From: Paenibacillus sp. FSL R10-2782
GTDB lineage: Bacteria > Bacillota > Bacilli > Paenibacillales > Paenibacillaceae
DNA: 64,000 bases
Assembly (NCBI RefSeq): GCF_038592985.1
Contig: NZ_CP151951.1
Span: 239,001 to 303,000 of the forward strand
Direction of reading: 5' to 3'
Shown here: positions 15,427 through 24,400 of the stretch, piece by piece
Layout of the letters: every line of letters begins with the position of its first letter
Numbering within the stretch: position 1 is the stretch's first letter
Translations under genes and position numbers: made by a program
Notes under the pieces: generated by a model
The model's input: the letters and a program-made list of their open reading frames with translations, nothing else
Databases searched by the model: none
What the model was told of the DNA's origin: nothing

Positions 15427-17185
15427 GGAAACCACAATACAGAAACAGTACAAGGCCGGGCTAAACTACATGCAGCAGATGGGGTTTACAGATGCTTGGC
15501 CTGAATACGAGCGGTTCAAAGCTGGTGACCAGTGGCCGAAGCCTACAGCCAAGACCAAGACGATGCCGCGTCCTGTGTTCAATATCATCCGGTACATTCA
15601 GAATCACAAAGTTTCATCTGTAATGAATGAGAACGTCAATATGCTGTTCTCAGCACAGGAGAATGTTAACGGTATGCCGGAAGAAGCTGAGGCCGAAGTC
15701 AAACGAGCTCAAGAGGCTGGCGACCTGTTTACTCGCTTTTCCGCTACCACTTGGGAGAACAGTAAACAGGATGAGCTGAATGAGGAAGCACTGGAGAGTT
15801 GTTCCAGCGTTGGTACGGGTATCTGGCATTACTACTGGGATAGCAGTCGTAAAGGCGGCTTGACGCGTCCGTATCAGGGCGAAATGGTGGGTGAAGTGCT
15901 GGACCCAATCAATGTATTTTTCGGCAATCCGCAACAGCGCAAAGTGCAGAAGCAGCCTTACATCATTATCAGCAGCAGGGAGCCGTTGGATGTGGTGAAG
16001 AAAGAGGCTACGGCGAACGGACTGAGTGCAGACAAGTTGTTATTTATATCCGCTGATAAGGAAACACAGGTCGAGGCGTATGATCCGGCAAAGCGGGAAC
16101 TGGATGGATCTGAAAAGGTTACGTTGTTGACGAAATATTGGAAGGAAGACGGTAAAATCTACTTTTCCAAAGAGGCATCAGGGCAGACGGTTAAACCGAA
16201 ACAGGATACAGGCTTTACGCTGTACCCGATCATTGTCATGCAGTGGGAACGCCGGAAGAAGTCCATTCACGGAGTGGGTGACACTGAGGGCATTATACCG
16301 AATCAGAAAGCTATCAATTTCCTTATGGCCATGCAGCTCCTGTCTGTACAGCTCACGGGCTGGCCTAAGATGGTATACAATCCGAATTTTATAGATGCCA
16401 AGTCGCTGAACAATGACCCAAGCCAGGCAATCCCCGACCAGTCTCCACCAGGACAAAGGTCAATTGATTACCTGACACCGGGGCCTGTGTCCAGCTTGGC
16501 TAATGGTCTTGTTGAATCTTTCATGGACTATACCAAAATGTTGTCGTCTGCTCAGGATGCCAGCACGGGGGATATGTCGTCCGGTAATCTCAACGCCACG
16601 GCCATTATGTTGTTGCAAAAAGCCGCAGGGGTGCCAATTGAGACCATCAAAAAACGATTCTACCGGGCGATTGAGGATATCGGTAGGGTGTGGGAACAGT
16701 TCTGGAAGGTGCGCTATAACACGACAAGACGTGTCAATCTGGAAAATGATGATGGCGAGGAATACAGTCAGGAGTTTACAGGTACGGATTACGCCGACAT
16801 CGAGCTCAACCTAAAAATAGACGTTGGGCCTGCTTCCACCTACAGCGAGGAACTTATGATGTCCTCCCTTGATAAGCTGTTCGACAGCCAACAGATCACA
16901 TTGGAAGATTACCTGGAGTTCGCGCCGAAGAATGTCATTCCGTTCAAAGACCGTTTGCTGAAACGCATCAAGGAGCGTCAAGAACAGCAGGTGGCGCAGG
17001 AGCAAGCTATGCAGCAGATGCAGGCACAGCAGCCACAGGAAGATCCGGCAGCGGCACAAGAGGCACAACTCCAGCAGCAGTTAGCTCTTAAACAACAGGA
17101 TCATGCCAACCGCATGGAGCTGGAGCAAGTCAAAGCACAAACCCAATTACAGCAGGCAGCTATGAAGCAGCCTGAATCTAAATAA
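15407..17185 (+). CDS. portal protein (podovirus/P22-like)
   Basis: The 592-residue protein starts at GTG 15407, five bases after GGGGTGA; ATG 15413 is in frame. It has RPVFNIIRYIQNHKVSSVMN near residue 60, an internal IIPNQKAINFLMAMQLLSVQ and the helix NATAIMLLQKAAGVPIETIK, all consistent with large portal proteins of short-tailed phages. The C-terminal 80 residues are a Gln-rich coiled coil, as in P22 gp1-type portal barrels. Twelve copies would form the DNA entry ring. It follows the terminase genes in the usual order. Confidence 0.85.
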   Translation: MAMQTAEETTIQKQYKAGLNYMQQMGFTDAWPEYERFKAGDQWPKPTAKTKTMPRPVFNIIRYIQNHKVSSVMNENVNMLFSAQENVNGMPEEAEAEVKRAQEAGDLFTRFSATTWENSKQDELNEEALESCSSVGTGIWHYYWDSSRKGGLTRPYQGEMVGEVLDPINVFFGNPQQRKVQKQPYIIISSREPLDVVKKEATANGLSADKLLFISADKETQVEAYDPAKRELDGSEKVTLLTKYWKEDGKIYFSKEASGQTVKPKQDTGFTLYPIIVMQWERRKKSIHGVGDTEGIIPNQKAINFLMAMQLLSVQLTGWPKMVYNPNFIDAKSLNNDPSQAIPDQSPPGQRSIDYLTPGPVSSLANGLVESFMDYTKMLSSAQDASTGDMSSGNLNATAIMLLQKAAGVPIETIKKRFYRAIEDIGRVWEQFWKVRYNTTRRVNLENDDGEEYSQEFTGTDYADIELNLKIDVGPASTYSEELMMSSLDKLFDSQQITLEDYLEFAPKNVIPFKDRLLKRIKERQEQQVAQEQAMQQMQAQQPQEDPAAAQEAQLQQQLALKQQDHANRMELEQVKAQTQLQQAAMKQPESK

Positions 17186-17193
17186 TTCTGGCT

Positions 17194-17261
17194 TCCGCTG
17201 AGACTGCGGTGGCCTATTCTATTTTCAAAATTCGGACGTAATAGCTGTGGTCGTCGCACAG
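17194..17261 (+). promoter_or_regulatory. two small hairpins in the leader of the scaffold gene
   Basis: CCGC/GCGG (17194-17208) and GCTGTG/CACAGC (17243-17261) flank the short gap between portal and scaffold genes. The second ends directly at the AGGAGG of the scaffold gene, so it could tune translation of the head genes. Confidence 0.35.
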
Positions 17262-17274
17262 CAGGAGGATCGGT

Positions 17275-18036
17275 ATGGATGAAGAACAATTGCAAGGCCA
17301 ATCGGGCGTAGAGGTTCCCGTCGCCGGGGAACAACAGGAAGGACAGCAAACGGAAACTACAGCCACCGAAACGGGCGCAGCATCACCTGAGGTCGCCGCT
17401 CAGAGTGGAGAGGATAAAGATTATGGCCCGATCATTACGGCAGAGATTGCCCGTAGAGAGGCCAAGCTTCAGGAACGATATGGCGCTACCCAGAAGAATC
17501 TGGAGCGTGTAGCTAAGCTGTACGGCTTTCAGGATGTTGATCAATACATGACTGCTCTTGATCAGTACGAGCGTGAGCAGGAAATCGCTGCCGAAGCGCA
17601 GCGCCTGGGTATCGATGAACAATTGGTGATTGAACACCTTGCCCCATTACGGGAAAAGCTGACCAAATACGAACAGGAAATGCAGTCAGTCCGCGAGGAA
17701 AAAGAGCTACTTCGTGTGGAACGGGAAATCGCGGATCTGACCAAACAGTATCCCGATTTTGGGCAGTATCAGGACAAGGTGATTCAGAAGGCCATAGAAA
17801 CAGGCTACCGTCTGGAGGATGCCTATAAGCTGGTCACTTTCGAGGACAAGCTAGCCAATGTCAGCAAGCAGACCGAAGCGGATACCATCCGCAAATTGCA
17901 GGAGAATGCCAACAGCACACCGGGGGCGCTTGGAAGCGAAGGCGCTGAGCACAAGACGGGGTTTGCAGCTCTGTCTAAAGCGGATCAACGAAAAATGATA
18001 GAAGAGGTCAAAGCCGGAAGGCGGACTTCACTTTAA
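17275..18036 (+). CDS. scaffolding protein
   Basis: The 253-residue protein starts behind AGGAGGA. The first 45 residues are acidic and rich in Gln, Glu, Thr and Gly. The middle is a long Glu/Gln/Arg-rich coiled coil (about residues 60-170). The C-terminus, LSKADQRKMIEEVKAGRRTS, is basic, as in scaffold proteins that hold the capsid subunit. Its place between portal and capsid genes agrees. There are no catalytic motifs. Confidence 0.75.
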   Translation: MDEEQLQGQSGVEVPVAGEQQEGQQTETTATETGAASPEVAAQSGEDKDYGPIITAEIARREAKLQERYGATQKNLERVAKLYGFQDVDQYMTALDQYEREQEIAAEAQRLGIDEQLVIEHLAPLREKLTKYEQEMQSVREEKELLRVEREIADLTKQYPDFGQYQDKVIQKAIETGYRLEDAYKLVTFEDKLANVSKQTEADTIRKLQENANSTPGALGSEGAEHKTGFAALSKADQRKMIEEVKAGRRTSL

Positions 18037-18056
18037 TATTGAGAGGATGATTTTAA

Positions 18057-19019
18057 ATGCCAACACAAGTACAGTCCTATAACAATACTACAGGCACTAA
18101 CCAGCTATCTGCGGAGAACGCAACGTTCTACCAAACTGCAATGCTGGATCGGTTGGTACCGGAGCTTGTATACATGAAATACGGCGATAAGAAGAACATT
18201 CCTAAACGGTCAGGGGCTACAGCTCAATGGCGACGACTGAACAGTTTGGCCGTTTCCACTACCGCCGTAACAGAGGGTGTCACGCCGGATGCAGTAAACT
18301 TGGATATCACAGCTGTTACCGCCACGGTACAGACATACGGTGCTTGGACGAAAATTTCTGACTTCTTAGATCTGGTCGGCCTTGATCCGATACTGACAGA
18401 AACATCAGAGTTGATGGGTGAACACGCTGGGGAATCGTCTGATACTATTGTTCGAGATGTTATTTTTGCAGGTACCAACGTGCAATATGCCAACGGTAAG
18501 GCTACTCGTGCCACGTTAACAGCTACGGATACGGTCAAGGCGATTGATATTCTCCGTGCTCGTCGGACGCTGAAACGTAACAAGGTTAAACCTATTAACA
18601 TCCCTGGTCGTGGCCGTGGATACATCGCCTTTGTGCATACCGACGTGGCAATGGATCTCATGCAAATGCCGCAGTGGGAAAAGGCGAATGTCGAGAATGC
18701 AAAGAGCGATTTTGTAGATGGCATTATCGGTAAGATGTACGGTGTTTATTTCATTGAGGTTGACAACGGTATGAAGTATGCAGGTGCCGGTGCAGCAGGT
18801 GCAGACGTATTCGCTACGTTGTTTATCGGTCGTGGTGCGTATGGTGTGCCTGACGTCGAGGGCAGTTCCAAGCCAGAAATCATTGTTCACGGTGCTGGTT
18901 CCGCCGGTACTGCTGATCCGATGAACCAATTCAATACGGTGGCTTGGAAATCTGTTTTTGCCACGATGCGTATTAATGAGCTGTGCTTAGTTCGTCTGGA
19001 ATCTGGCGCAACAGTCTAA
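18057..19019 (+). CDS. major capsid protein, N4-gp56 family
   Basis: The 320-residue protein resembles the N4-gp56 family of major capsid proteins. It has the N-terminal FYQTAMLDRLVPELVYMKYG, then KNIPKRSGATAQWRRLNSLA, a beta-rich VQTYGAWTKISDFLDLVGLD, and a C-terminal VAWKSVFATMRINELCLVRL. This HK97-fold family is shared by N4-like and many other podoviruses. The gene starts behind GAGAGGA. A terminator with a UACG loop follows, so capsid transcripts may be made in excess. Confidence 0.88.
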   Translation: MPTQVQSYNNTTGTNQLSAENATFYQTAMLDRLVPELVYMKYGDKKNIPKRSGATAQWRRLNSLAVSTTAVTEGVTPDAVNLDITAVTATVQTYGAWTKISDFLDLVGLDPILTETSELMGEHAGESSDTIVRDVIFAGTNVQYANGKATRATLTATDTVKAIDILRARRTLKRNKVKPINIPGRGRGYIAFVHTDVAMDLMQMPQWEKANVENAKSDFVDGIIGKMYGVYFIEVDNGMKYAGAGAAGADVFATLFIGRGAYGVPDVEGSSKPEIIVHGAGSAGTADPMNQFNTVAWKSVFATMRINELCLVRLESGATV

Positions 19020-19032
19020 TAAAAACATTCTG

Positions 19033-19055
19033 GAGGGGCTACGGCTCCTCTTTTA
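19033..19055 (+). terminator. terminator with UACG tetraloop after the capsid gene
   Basis: GAGGGGC, TACG and GCTCCTC form a 7-bp stem (one G-U) followed by TTTT. UNCG loops are unusually stable. Confidence 0.8.
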
Positions 19056-19076
19056 ATTTATAGGAGGGTAATTTAT

Positions 19077-19445
19077 ATGGCAGATGAAACAAATGTGAAT
19101 ATTGAAGCTACGGAGGCAGAGGACAAAAAGGCCACAGCCGAAAAGCAGAAGAAAGCAGCCGACCTGGAAAAACAACTGGAAAATCAGATCACTCGCGAGG
19201 AAAAGGATTTTAAAAAACAGTTGGTAAAAATGAAGAAAGTCTTTATGACTATTCCCGAGGACCCAAACAACCCTGATGATGTTGTGCCAGTGGGCTGGAA
19301 CGGTGTTATCTATACCATCCCACGTGGAATTGAGGTAGAGGTGCCGGAAGTGATACGAGATATCTGGCGCGAAAGTTATGCCAAGACGCAAGAGGTCAAT
19401 AAGCGTATTCGCGATTCTGTTAAAAAGGAATTGAAGATTAACTAA
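19077..19445 (+). CDS. small head-associated phage protein
   Basis: The 122-residue protein starts behind AGGAGG. Its N-terminal half is a Lys/Glu-rich coiled coil (residues 10-55). The C-terminal half, VPVGWNGVIYTIPRGIEVEV, looks like a short beta unit followed by a helix. This two-part layout is common in a conserved phage protein that sits after the capsid gene of podoviruses; its role is not known to me. Confidence 0.65.
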   Translation: MADETNVNIEATEAEDKKATAEKQKKAADLEKQLENQITREEKDFKKQLVKMKKVFMTIPEDPNNPDDVVPVGWNGVIYTIPRGIEVEVPEVIRDIWRESYAKTQEVNKRIRDSVKKELKIN

Positions 19446-19462
19446 TTAGGCGGGGTGGTACC

Positions 19463-20044
19463 TTGATACTACAGGAGATATTGGATGAGATTGCAGAGAA
19501 ATACCCTCACGGATTGCCCAGTTCTAGTGTGTTGCGGAAACTGAATACGTTGCAGCAAGAGTTGTTTCGGCTTTACTTCCGGGTAAACACTATGATTAGG
19601 TACGAGGTCGTGACAGGAGTGTTTGCCTACCCAATGCCTGCTAAGAGGTCCAACATAATTGACGTTGTGGTTGGCGAGCGGGAATATGTCTACTATGCGG
19701 TAAAAGGACAAGCGGACTGTCCCTTTTATTATATTACTGAATCAGACGAGTTGGGCATTTATCCAACGCCGGATGAAGACGGGACCATGATTATTTCTTA
19801 TTACAAAGAGCCGACCCTACTGGTGGAAGCGGATTTAAAAGTCGTTCCTGACTTGGATTCAGATTATCACATGCTACTGGTGTACGGCACGCTGGCACAG
19901 ATATGCGAAGGTTTCAACGATGTTGATATGGTAAACAACTATACGGCTAAATTTAATGGCTTGCTGGAGGACTTCAAACGGGTCATACACGAAACCCCGG
20001 ATTACCCAGTAATTGAAAACGTGATGGGGAGATACCTGTTATGA
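19463..20044 (+). CDS. head-to-tail adaptor protein (podovirus-type)
   Basis: The 193-residue protein starts at TTG behind GGGGTGG. The pattern is a helical N-terminus, a beta-rich middle (VVVGEREYVYYAV, ELGIYPTPDEDGTMIISYYK) and a helical C-terminus (LDSDYHMLLVYGTLAQICEG). This matches tail adaptor/head completion proteins such as P22 gp4 or T7 gp11-type in position and shape, although no single diagnostic motif is available. It sits between head genes and the tailspike, and overlaps the latter by four bases. Confidence 0.65.
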   Translation: MILQEILDEIAEKYPHGLPSSSVLRKLNTLQQELFRLYFRVNTMIRYEVVTGVFAYPMPAKRSNIIDVVVGEREYVYYAVKGQADCPFYYITESDELGIYPTPDEDGTMIISYYKEPTLLVEADLKVVPDLDSDYHMLLVYGTLAQICEGFNDVDMVNNYTAKFNGLLEDFKRVIHETPDYPVIENVMGRYLL

Positions 20045-21663
20045 ACCAAGCCAGCTTAATGATCGCCGCTCAGTACCGAAATGCAGAACTCGTCAAACGC
20101 GGGTTCGGTGATGCCTTTTATATAGCTACAGCTTTTGGCATTTTCCCGAATGGCAAAGACATGACAAACAAACTCCAAGCCCTTGTAAATCTGGCTAATT
20201 CCGAAGGGCGTTCTGCAATATTCTTCCCGCACGGAGATTACACCGTTACCCACATCGACAATGATGAGAACATTACTTATTTCGGGGACAATGCTAAATT
20301 TGTAGGGTACGGAAGGAAAATAAATCAGGTTGGATATGGTCCGACAGACAGCATCTTTATAAATGTCAAAGAATTCGGAGCTAAGGGTGACGGGGTAAGC
20401 GACGATTCGGCTGCTTTTCAGAGTGCTGTCGATGCTGTAATTCAAGTAGGCGGGACCATCTACGTGCCAGTTGGTCGATATGTGCTTAAAACAAGGGTTA
20501 ATATCGACCTGACCAACTTTACCACCTCAGGAAAAGCAGTGAATATCCGAGGGGATAATGCAAACACCACATTTATAATTAATCAAACGAACGCTGACTT
20601 TGCATTTTACGTACATGGTAAACACTTTTCCTACTTCCATATGGAGAATATGACCATAACCGGAACGGACCTTAACACCCATAAGGGCCTTCACATGGTG
20701 TTTCTTTCAGAGCAGTATCTGGAGAACTTGGTATTCACTAATTTGTTTTTAGGTATACAAATGGAGGATGTTGTTCGGTGCAAACTCATGTCGTGTACGT
20801 TCAACCAAAACAAAAACGGCATGTACTGTAACGATCGGATATCTGAGTCCACGGCGAACGCCATTGATTTTTTCGGCTGTGTGTTTTATGGAAACGCTGA
20901 GGCTGGGCTATATGTAAAAGGCGGCTGTAACATAAACTTTTTCGGGGGTACAGTAGAGACTAATGGTCATGCATCTATGCCAGCTCAGCGTTGGGGAGTG
21001 CGATTGCAGGACATGGGCCGATATGGTGCGGGTGGCGCTACTTTTGTGGGAACTTATTTCGAAGGCAATGCAAATATCGCAGATGTTTGGATCAATGAGT
21101 CGACATACCCAAGCACATATACCTTTATCGGCTGCACTTTCAATCGCTTTGCAGCACCATTGAACAATGACCACAACATACGAGTAGATGCAGGTAATTT
21201 TCCTGGGCCAAACGGCTACCCTGTAAAGGTTGTAGTGACTGGATGCGCATTTCGAGATATGGGGAATACGCCATCAGCTACTACTCAGTATATCAAATTT
21301 TACACAGGCGGCGCCCCAGTTATGTTCGAGCAATCCGGGAATTATTATCAGTCTCAGGTCGAGTTACCTGCCCCCTCATCGAATCGGGTGTTTGCCACAG
21401 GTAGGATTGTAAACCTCAACACTACACCATCAATATGGAGAGCATTCAACGTGGATTCGGTAACCAAGATAAGCACGGGGGTTTATCAGGTAAATTTTAT
21501 CTTCCCGAGCACATCAGACAAAAATATTACAACGCTGGGGATCGATATATTGGGATTCTGCCGGGTAACAGCTGAAACGAACGCGGGATTTCGAATTGAA
21601 GTATTTAATTCAGGTGGCACGCCTACCGATCCGGGGCAGATCACGTTTATAAGCTGCGAATAG
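20041..21663 (+). CDS. tailspike with pectate-lyase-type beta-helix
   Basis: The 540-residue protein has a virion-binding N-terminus (about 1-100), then the pectate lyase superfamily entry motif VKEFGAKGDGVSDDSAAFQS and GGTIYVPVGRYVLKTRV near residues 105-155. Right-handed beta-helix turns follow (KLMSCTFNQNKNGMYC, FFGCVFYGNAEAGLYVKGG), and a beta-sandwich end (about 450-540). Such tailspikes bind and often cleave surface polysaccharides, so this is the probable receptor-binding depolymerase. The substrate cannot be read from the sequence, and catalytic residues are not obvious. Confidence 0.85.
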   Translation: MNQASLMIAAQYRNAELVKRGFGDAFYIATAFGIFPNGKDMTNKLQALVNLANSEGRSAIFFPHGDYTVTHIDNDENITYFGDNAKFVGYGRKINQVGYGPTDSIFINVKEFGAKGDGVSDDSAAFQSAVDAVIQVGGTIYVPVGRYVLKTRVNIDLTNFTTSGKAVNIRGDNANTTFIINQTNADFAFYVHGKHFSYFHMENMTITGTDLNTHKGLHMVFLSEQYLENLVFTNLFLGIQMEDVVRCKLMSCTFNQNKNGMYCNDRISESTANAIDFFGCVFYGNAEAGLYVKGGCNINFFGGTVETNGHASMPAQRWGVRLQDMGRYGAGGATFVGTYFEGNANIADVWINESTYPSTYTFIGCTFNRFAAPLNNDHNIRVDAGNFPGPNGYPVKVVVTGCAFRDMGNTPSATTQYIKFYTGGAPVMFEQSGNYYQSQVELPAPSSNRVFATGRIVNLNTTPSIWRAFNVDSVTKISTGVYQVNFIFPSTSDKNITTLGIDILGFCRVTAETNAGFRIEVFNSGGTPTDPGQITFISCE

Positions 21664-21673
21664 GAGGCGTAAT

Positions 21674-23065
21674 ATGGAACCTTGGGTATCCTCTCCAACA
21701 AAAACAAAACAAGCTATTTTAACATTGGCAGACGGGATTAATCAGGCGACAGAGTCTATAGAAATTAAAGATAGTCAATGTGTGTCTGCGGTCAATCTAG
21801 ATTCGTCTTTGTATCCTACCCTGCAAGTGGTGGATGGATACGCGTTGCACAGCCAGCACACGGGTTATATAAGCCGCCTATTTAAGTTTGACAATAAACT
21901 ATACTGTACCAATGGAAAGGGTCTGTATAAGTATTCTGGCGGCTCTTGGAATACGGTATTCGAGCCTGGTGGAGACGATAACAATCGTCCTTGGCCGTAT
22001 TCAATGTTTTTTGATGGTAGCAAGCTATTTTTTTCCGATGGAGATATTCGGCTTCACCAGTGGGATGGTGCTTCCATTACCACAGTAACAGATGCCCCGT
22101 TAGGCGAGTCATTCATAACATCACACTCTAACCGCTTCTTTCTTGCTGGTAAAGGCGATAACCTGTTGTCCTTTTCAGGGCTACGAGATGCTACAGACTG
22201 GAAAAGTACAGATAAGTATGTGGGCACGGGTAAGATCACAGTAGAGACTTCTGACGGTGAAAAACCAAACGGATTGACGTCCTTTTCTAATCACGTTATT
22301 TTGTTCAAACGCTACACTATGCATAAGTTGTTTGGCGAGGACTCTACCAATTTCAATATGACTCAACCGTATGGTGTAGGGTGTGTGTCTGATCGCTCCG
22401 TTGTACCGACACGGGATTCACTGTTTTGGCTCGGGCCTGACGGGTTTTATGACTACATGGGTGGAGCTGCACCGACCAAGATTAGCGAACCAATCAAAAA
22501 TTACATTGCACAGATTAATCCACTATACGCCCAAAACTGCTGCGCTAGCACAGATGGGCGTTTTGTATATTTGTCGTTGGTCACGGGCACAGCAACATTA
22601 CCCAACGTGACACTTAAATACGACATGCAGGGTGGTCGCTGGTGGCCTGTTAGCTTTGTGGCTACGGCCTATTACTTGGACGGTCAAACGCTGTACTTCG
22701 GTACGGCTGACGGTAAGATCATTAAAGTAGGCGGCAATGACTTTGCAGGGTCGACAATCAACTGGTCTATTGAAACCAAACCATTCAGCGAAGACGACGA
22801 GACGATCAGAAAGACCATTAACCGCCTGTTTATCGTGGCAGACATAGAACCCGGATCAACGCTAAATGTTGCCTATGCAGGCGGCACAGAAGGCGGTACG
22901 TGGAATCAGGTGTATACCACTAGCAATGGTACGGGTGCAATCCAAAGTATCCGTATCCCTGTCATTGTCCGCACGCCTGAAACATGGTACCGGCTTAAGT
23001 TGTCGGGTACAGGTAAAGTTAAGATGCATCGCATTATACGGGAGGTGAGCAAACGCAATGGCTAA
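21674..23065 (+). CDS. beta-propeller tail nozzle/stabilisation-like protein
   Basis: The 463-residue protein contains repeated blade-like segments with G-x-L-Y/F patterns (FKFDNKLYCTNGKGLYKYSG, MFFDGSKLFFSDGDIRLHQW, DSLFWLGPDGFYDYMG, YYLDGQTLYFGTADGKIIKV), suggesting a seven-bladed propeller, followed by a beta-sandwich C-terminus. Propeller proteins of this size form the tail nozzle/DNA-stabilising ring in podoviruses (compare P22 gp10 and T7 gp12). The position after the tailspike agrees. The assignment rests on fold pattern and context. It overlaps the next gene by 8 bases. Confidence 0.65.
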   Translation: MEPWVSSPTKTKQAILTLADGINQATESIEIKDSQCVSAVNLDSSLYPTLQVVDGYALHSQHTGYISRLFKFDNKLYCTNGKGLYKYSGGSWNTVFEPGGDDNNRPWPYSMFFDGSKLFFSDGDIRLHQWDGASITTVTDAPLGESFITSHSNRFFLAGKGDNLLSFSGLRDATDWKSTDKYVGTGKITVETSDGEKPNGLTSFSNHVILFKRYTMHKLFGEDSTNFNMTQPYGVGCVSDRSVVPTRDSLFWLGPDGFYDYMGGAAPTKISEPIKNYIAQINPLYAQNCCASTDGRFVYLSLVTGTATLPNVTLKYDMQGGRWWPVSFVATAYYLDGQTLYFGTADGKIIKVGGNDFAGSTINWSIETKPFSEDDETIRKTINRLFIVADIEPGSTLNVAYAGGTEGGTWNQVYTTSNGTGAIQSIRIPVIVRTPETWYRLKLSGTGKVKMHRIIREVSKRNG

Positions 23066-23795
23066 TGTGGAATTGCCATCCGTTAACCCTAGCTTAGGGG
23101 ATATAAGTCAAAGTGGAGTTGATCAGCTGCGAACGCTGGTTAAACAGCTCCACAACGCGTCTGTTATGCAAACTGAGGAATTATTGTACATCCTCAATAA
23201 CCTGGACACGCGCAACGTGAATGAAATTGATGGGGATATCCTCGTAAAAGGCACAGTAACAGCTATCAAAATGAATGTGCAGAAACTGTCTGCCATTACC
23301 GCCGACCTGGGTAAAATGACGGCTGGGGAAATCTACGGCGCGTATATTGCCACATCTGAGGATCAATATCCTATGGTGACTATTACACCGGAAGGATTCA
23401 AGGGTTATGGTCCGAAGGGTGGGGAGTCTCTTTCCTTGGGGCAGGCAGACGATGGTGGCCACTTGTTGTTTATGGATGAAGGCTCCCCCCGAGGATCTAT
23501 TTACGCTGACACAGAAGGTCTTCATATAGGGAACATGGCGAGTGTTCATATTAAGTCAACTGATGATGCGACTTACCTTGAGGGACCGATTAGTTTTGAA
23601 AATGCGTTAGAAGTAATTGGCTTGAAAATAGAACATATAAAAGATCTATCGCAACAACTCGCGGAAATTAACGGTGATATTCTTCAAAACATGGTGATCA
23701 ACGCCAGTTTTGATAATAGTACACGACATTTAAAGCTGTTTAGTAAAACAAGAACTGTTGCTACAGTATTTATCCCTGCGAGTGCGCCTGAATAA
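23058..23795 (+). CDS. tail fiber-like protein
   Basis: The 245-residue protein has an N-terminal helical part, then ITADLGKMTAGEIYGAYIAT, a pattern of phage tail tip and fiber proteins (DUF1983-like), Gly-rich beta repeats (residues 105-185) and a C-terminal helix plus beta end. It probably decorates the tail, or trimerises as a short fiber. No enzymatic motif is seen. Confidence 0.6.
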   Translation: MANVELPSVNPSLGDISQSGVDQLRTLVKQLHNASVMQTEELLYILNNLDTRNVNEIDGDILVKGTVTAIKMNVQKLSAITADLGKMTAGEIYGAYIATSEDQYPMVTITPEGFKGYGPKGGESLSLGQADDGGHLLFMDEGSPRGSIYADTEGLHIGNMASVHIKSTDDATYLEGPISFENALEVIGLKIEHIKDLSQQLAEINGDILQNMVINASFDNSTRHLKLFSKTRTVATVFIPASAPE

Positions 23796-23800
23796 TCTCA

Positions 23801-23828
23801 TTGACTTGCTGACCTGAAATGGTAGAAT
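23801..23828 (+). promoter_or_regulatory. consensus sigma-A promoter of a phage cargo gene
   Basis: TTGACT at 23801-23806 and TAGAAT at 23823-23828 are separated by 16 bases. An own promoter inside the late operon marks the next gene as a moron that can be expressed in the lysogen. Confidence 0.75.
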
Positions 23829-23860
23829 TAGGGCAAATCTACTATTCGGGGGAACTGAAC

Positions 23861-24344
23861 GTGAAAAAATGGTCTTATTTACTCATTGGTATGCTGATCG
23901 GCGCGGTTGTTGCTACAGCCGGTAGTGCCTTTGCGGGCCGTGTCCGATTCTTTGGGGGCTGGTGTAAAAGTGGATGGAAAAACAATTCAAATAGATACCC
24001 AAACAAGTGCAGTGTCTTCTGTTGAAACGAAAGACACATCTAGTAAAACGGTCGTCGAAAGTCAAGGTGAGAAAACAGAGGAAATTATAGAATCTATAAA
24101 AAGCTATAAGGGCTTTTGGGAAGGACTATTGCGCGATGCTGAGGATAGTCAAGTAAAATACAACAAAAGAATAGATGAATTAACGAACCTTCCAGCTAGT
24201 AACGATCCAATTACTCAGGAGAATAGGAAGAAATCTTTAGCCCGCGCACAAGAGGCGATTGAAGAAAACAACAAAAAAATTGCTGAATACAAAGCGAAGA
24301 TTGCTGAGATAGAAGCTCAGCTTGCAGCTAAAATGAATAAATAA
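23861..24344 (+). pseudogene. secreted coiled-coil cargo protein, broken by a +1 frameshift
   Basis: GTG 23861, behind GGGGGAA, opens a signal peptide (VKKWSYLLIGMLIGAVVATA then GSAFA). In that frame the sequence soon runs to a stop at 24025. If one G of the GGG run at 23935-23937 is removed, the signal peptide joins SDSLGAGVKVDGKTIQID, a copper-amine-oxidase-N-like start typical of Paenibacillus exported proteins. A Lys/Glu coiled coil follows, ending LAAKMNK at 24344. The gene has its own promoter (23801) and terminator (24348). It is either a true frameshift, a slippage-prone gene or a sequencing error. Confidence 0.75.
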
Positions 24345-24347
24345 ACT

Positions 24348-24374
24348 AAGGACTCTCAATCGAGGGTCCTTTTA
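24348..24374 (+). terminator. terminator of the cargo gene
   Basis: AAGGACTCTC, the loop AATC and GAGGGTCCTT form a 10-bp stem with one G-T pair, followed by TTATTTTG. Confidence 0.85.
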
Positions 24375-24400
24375 TTTTGTCCAGAAAGGAGTGTGGGTAT

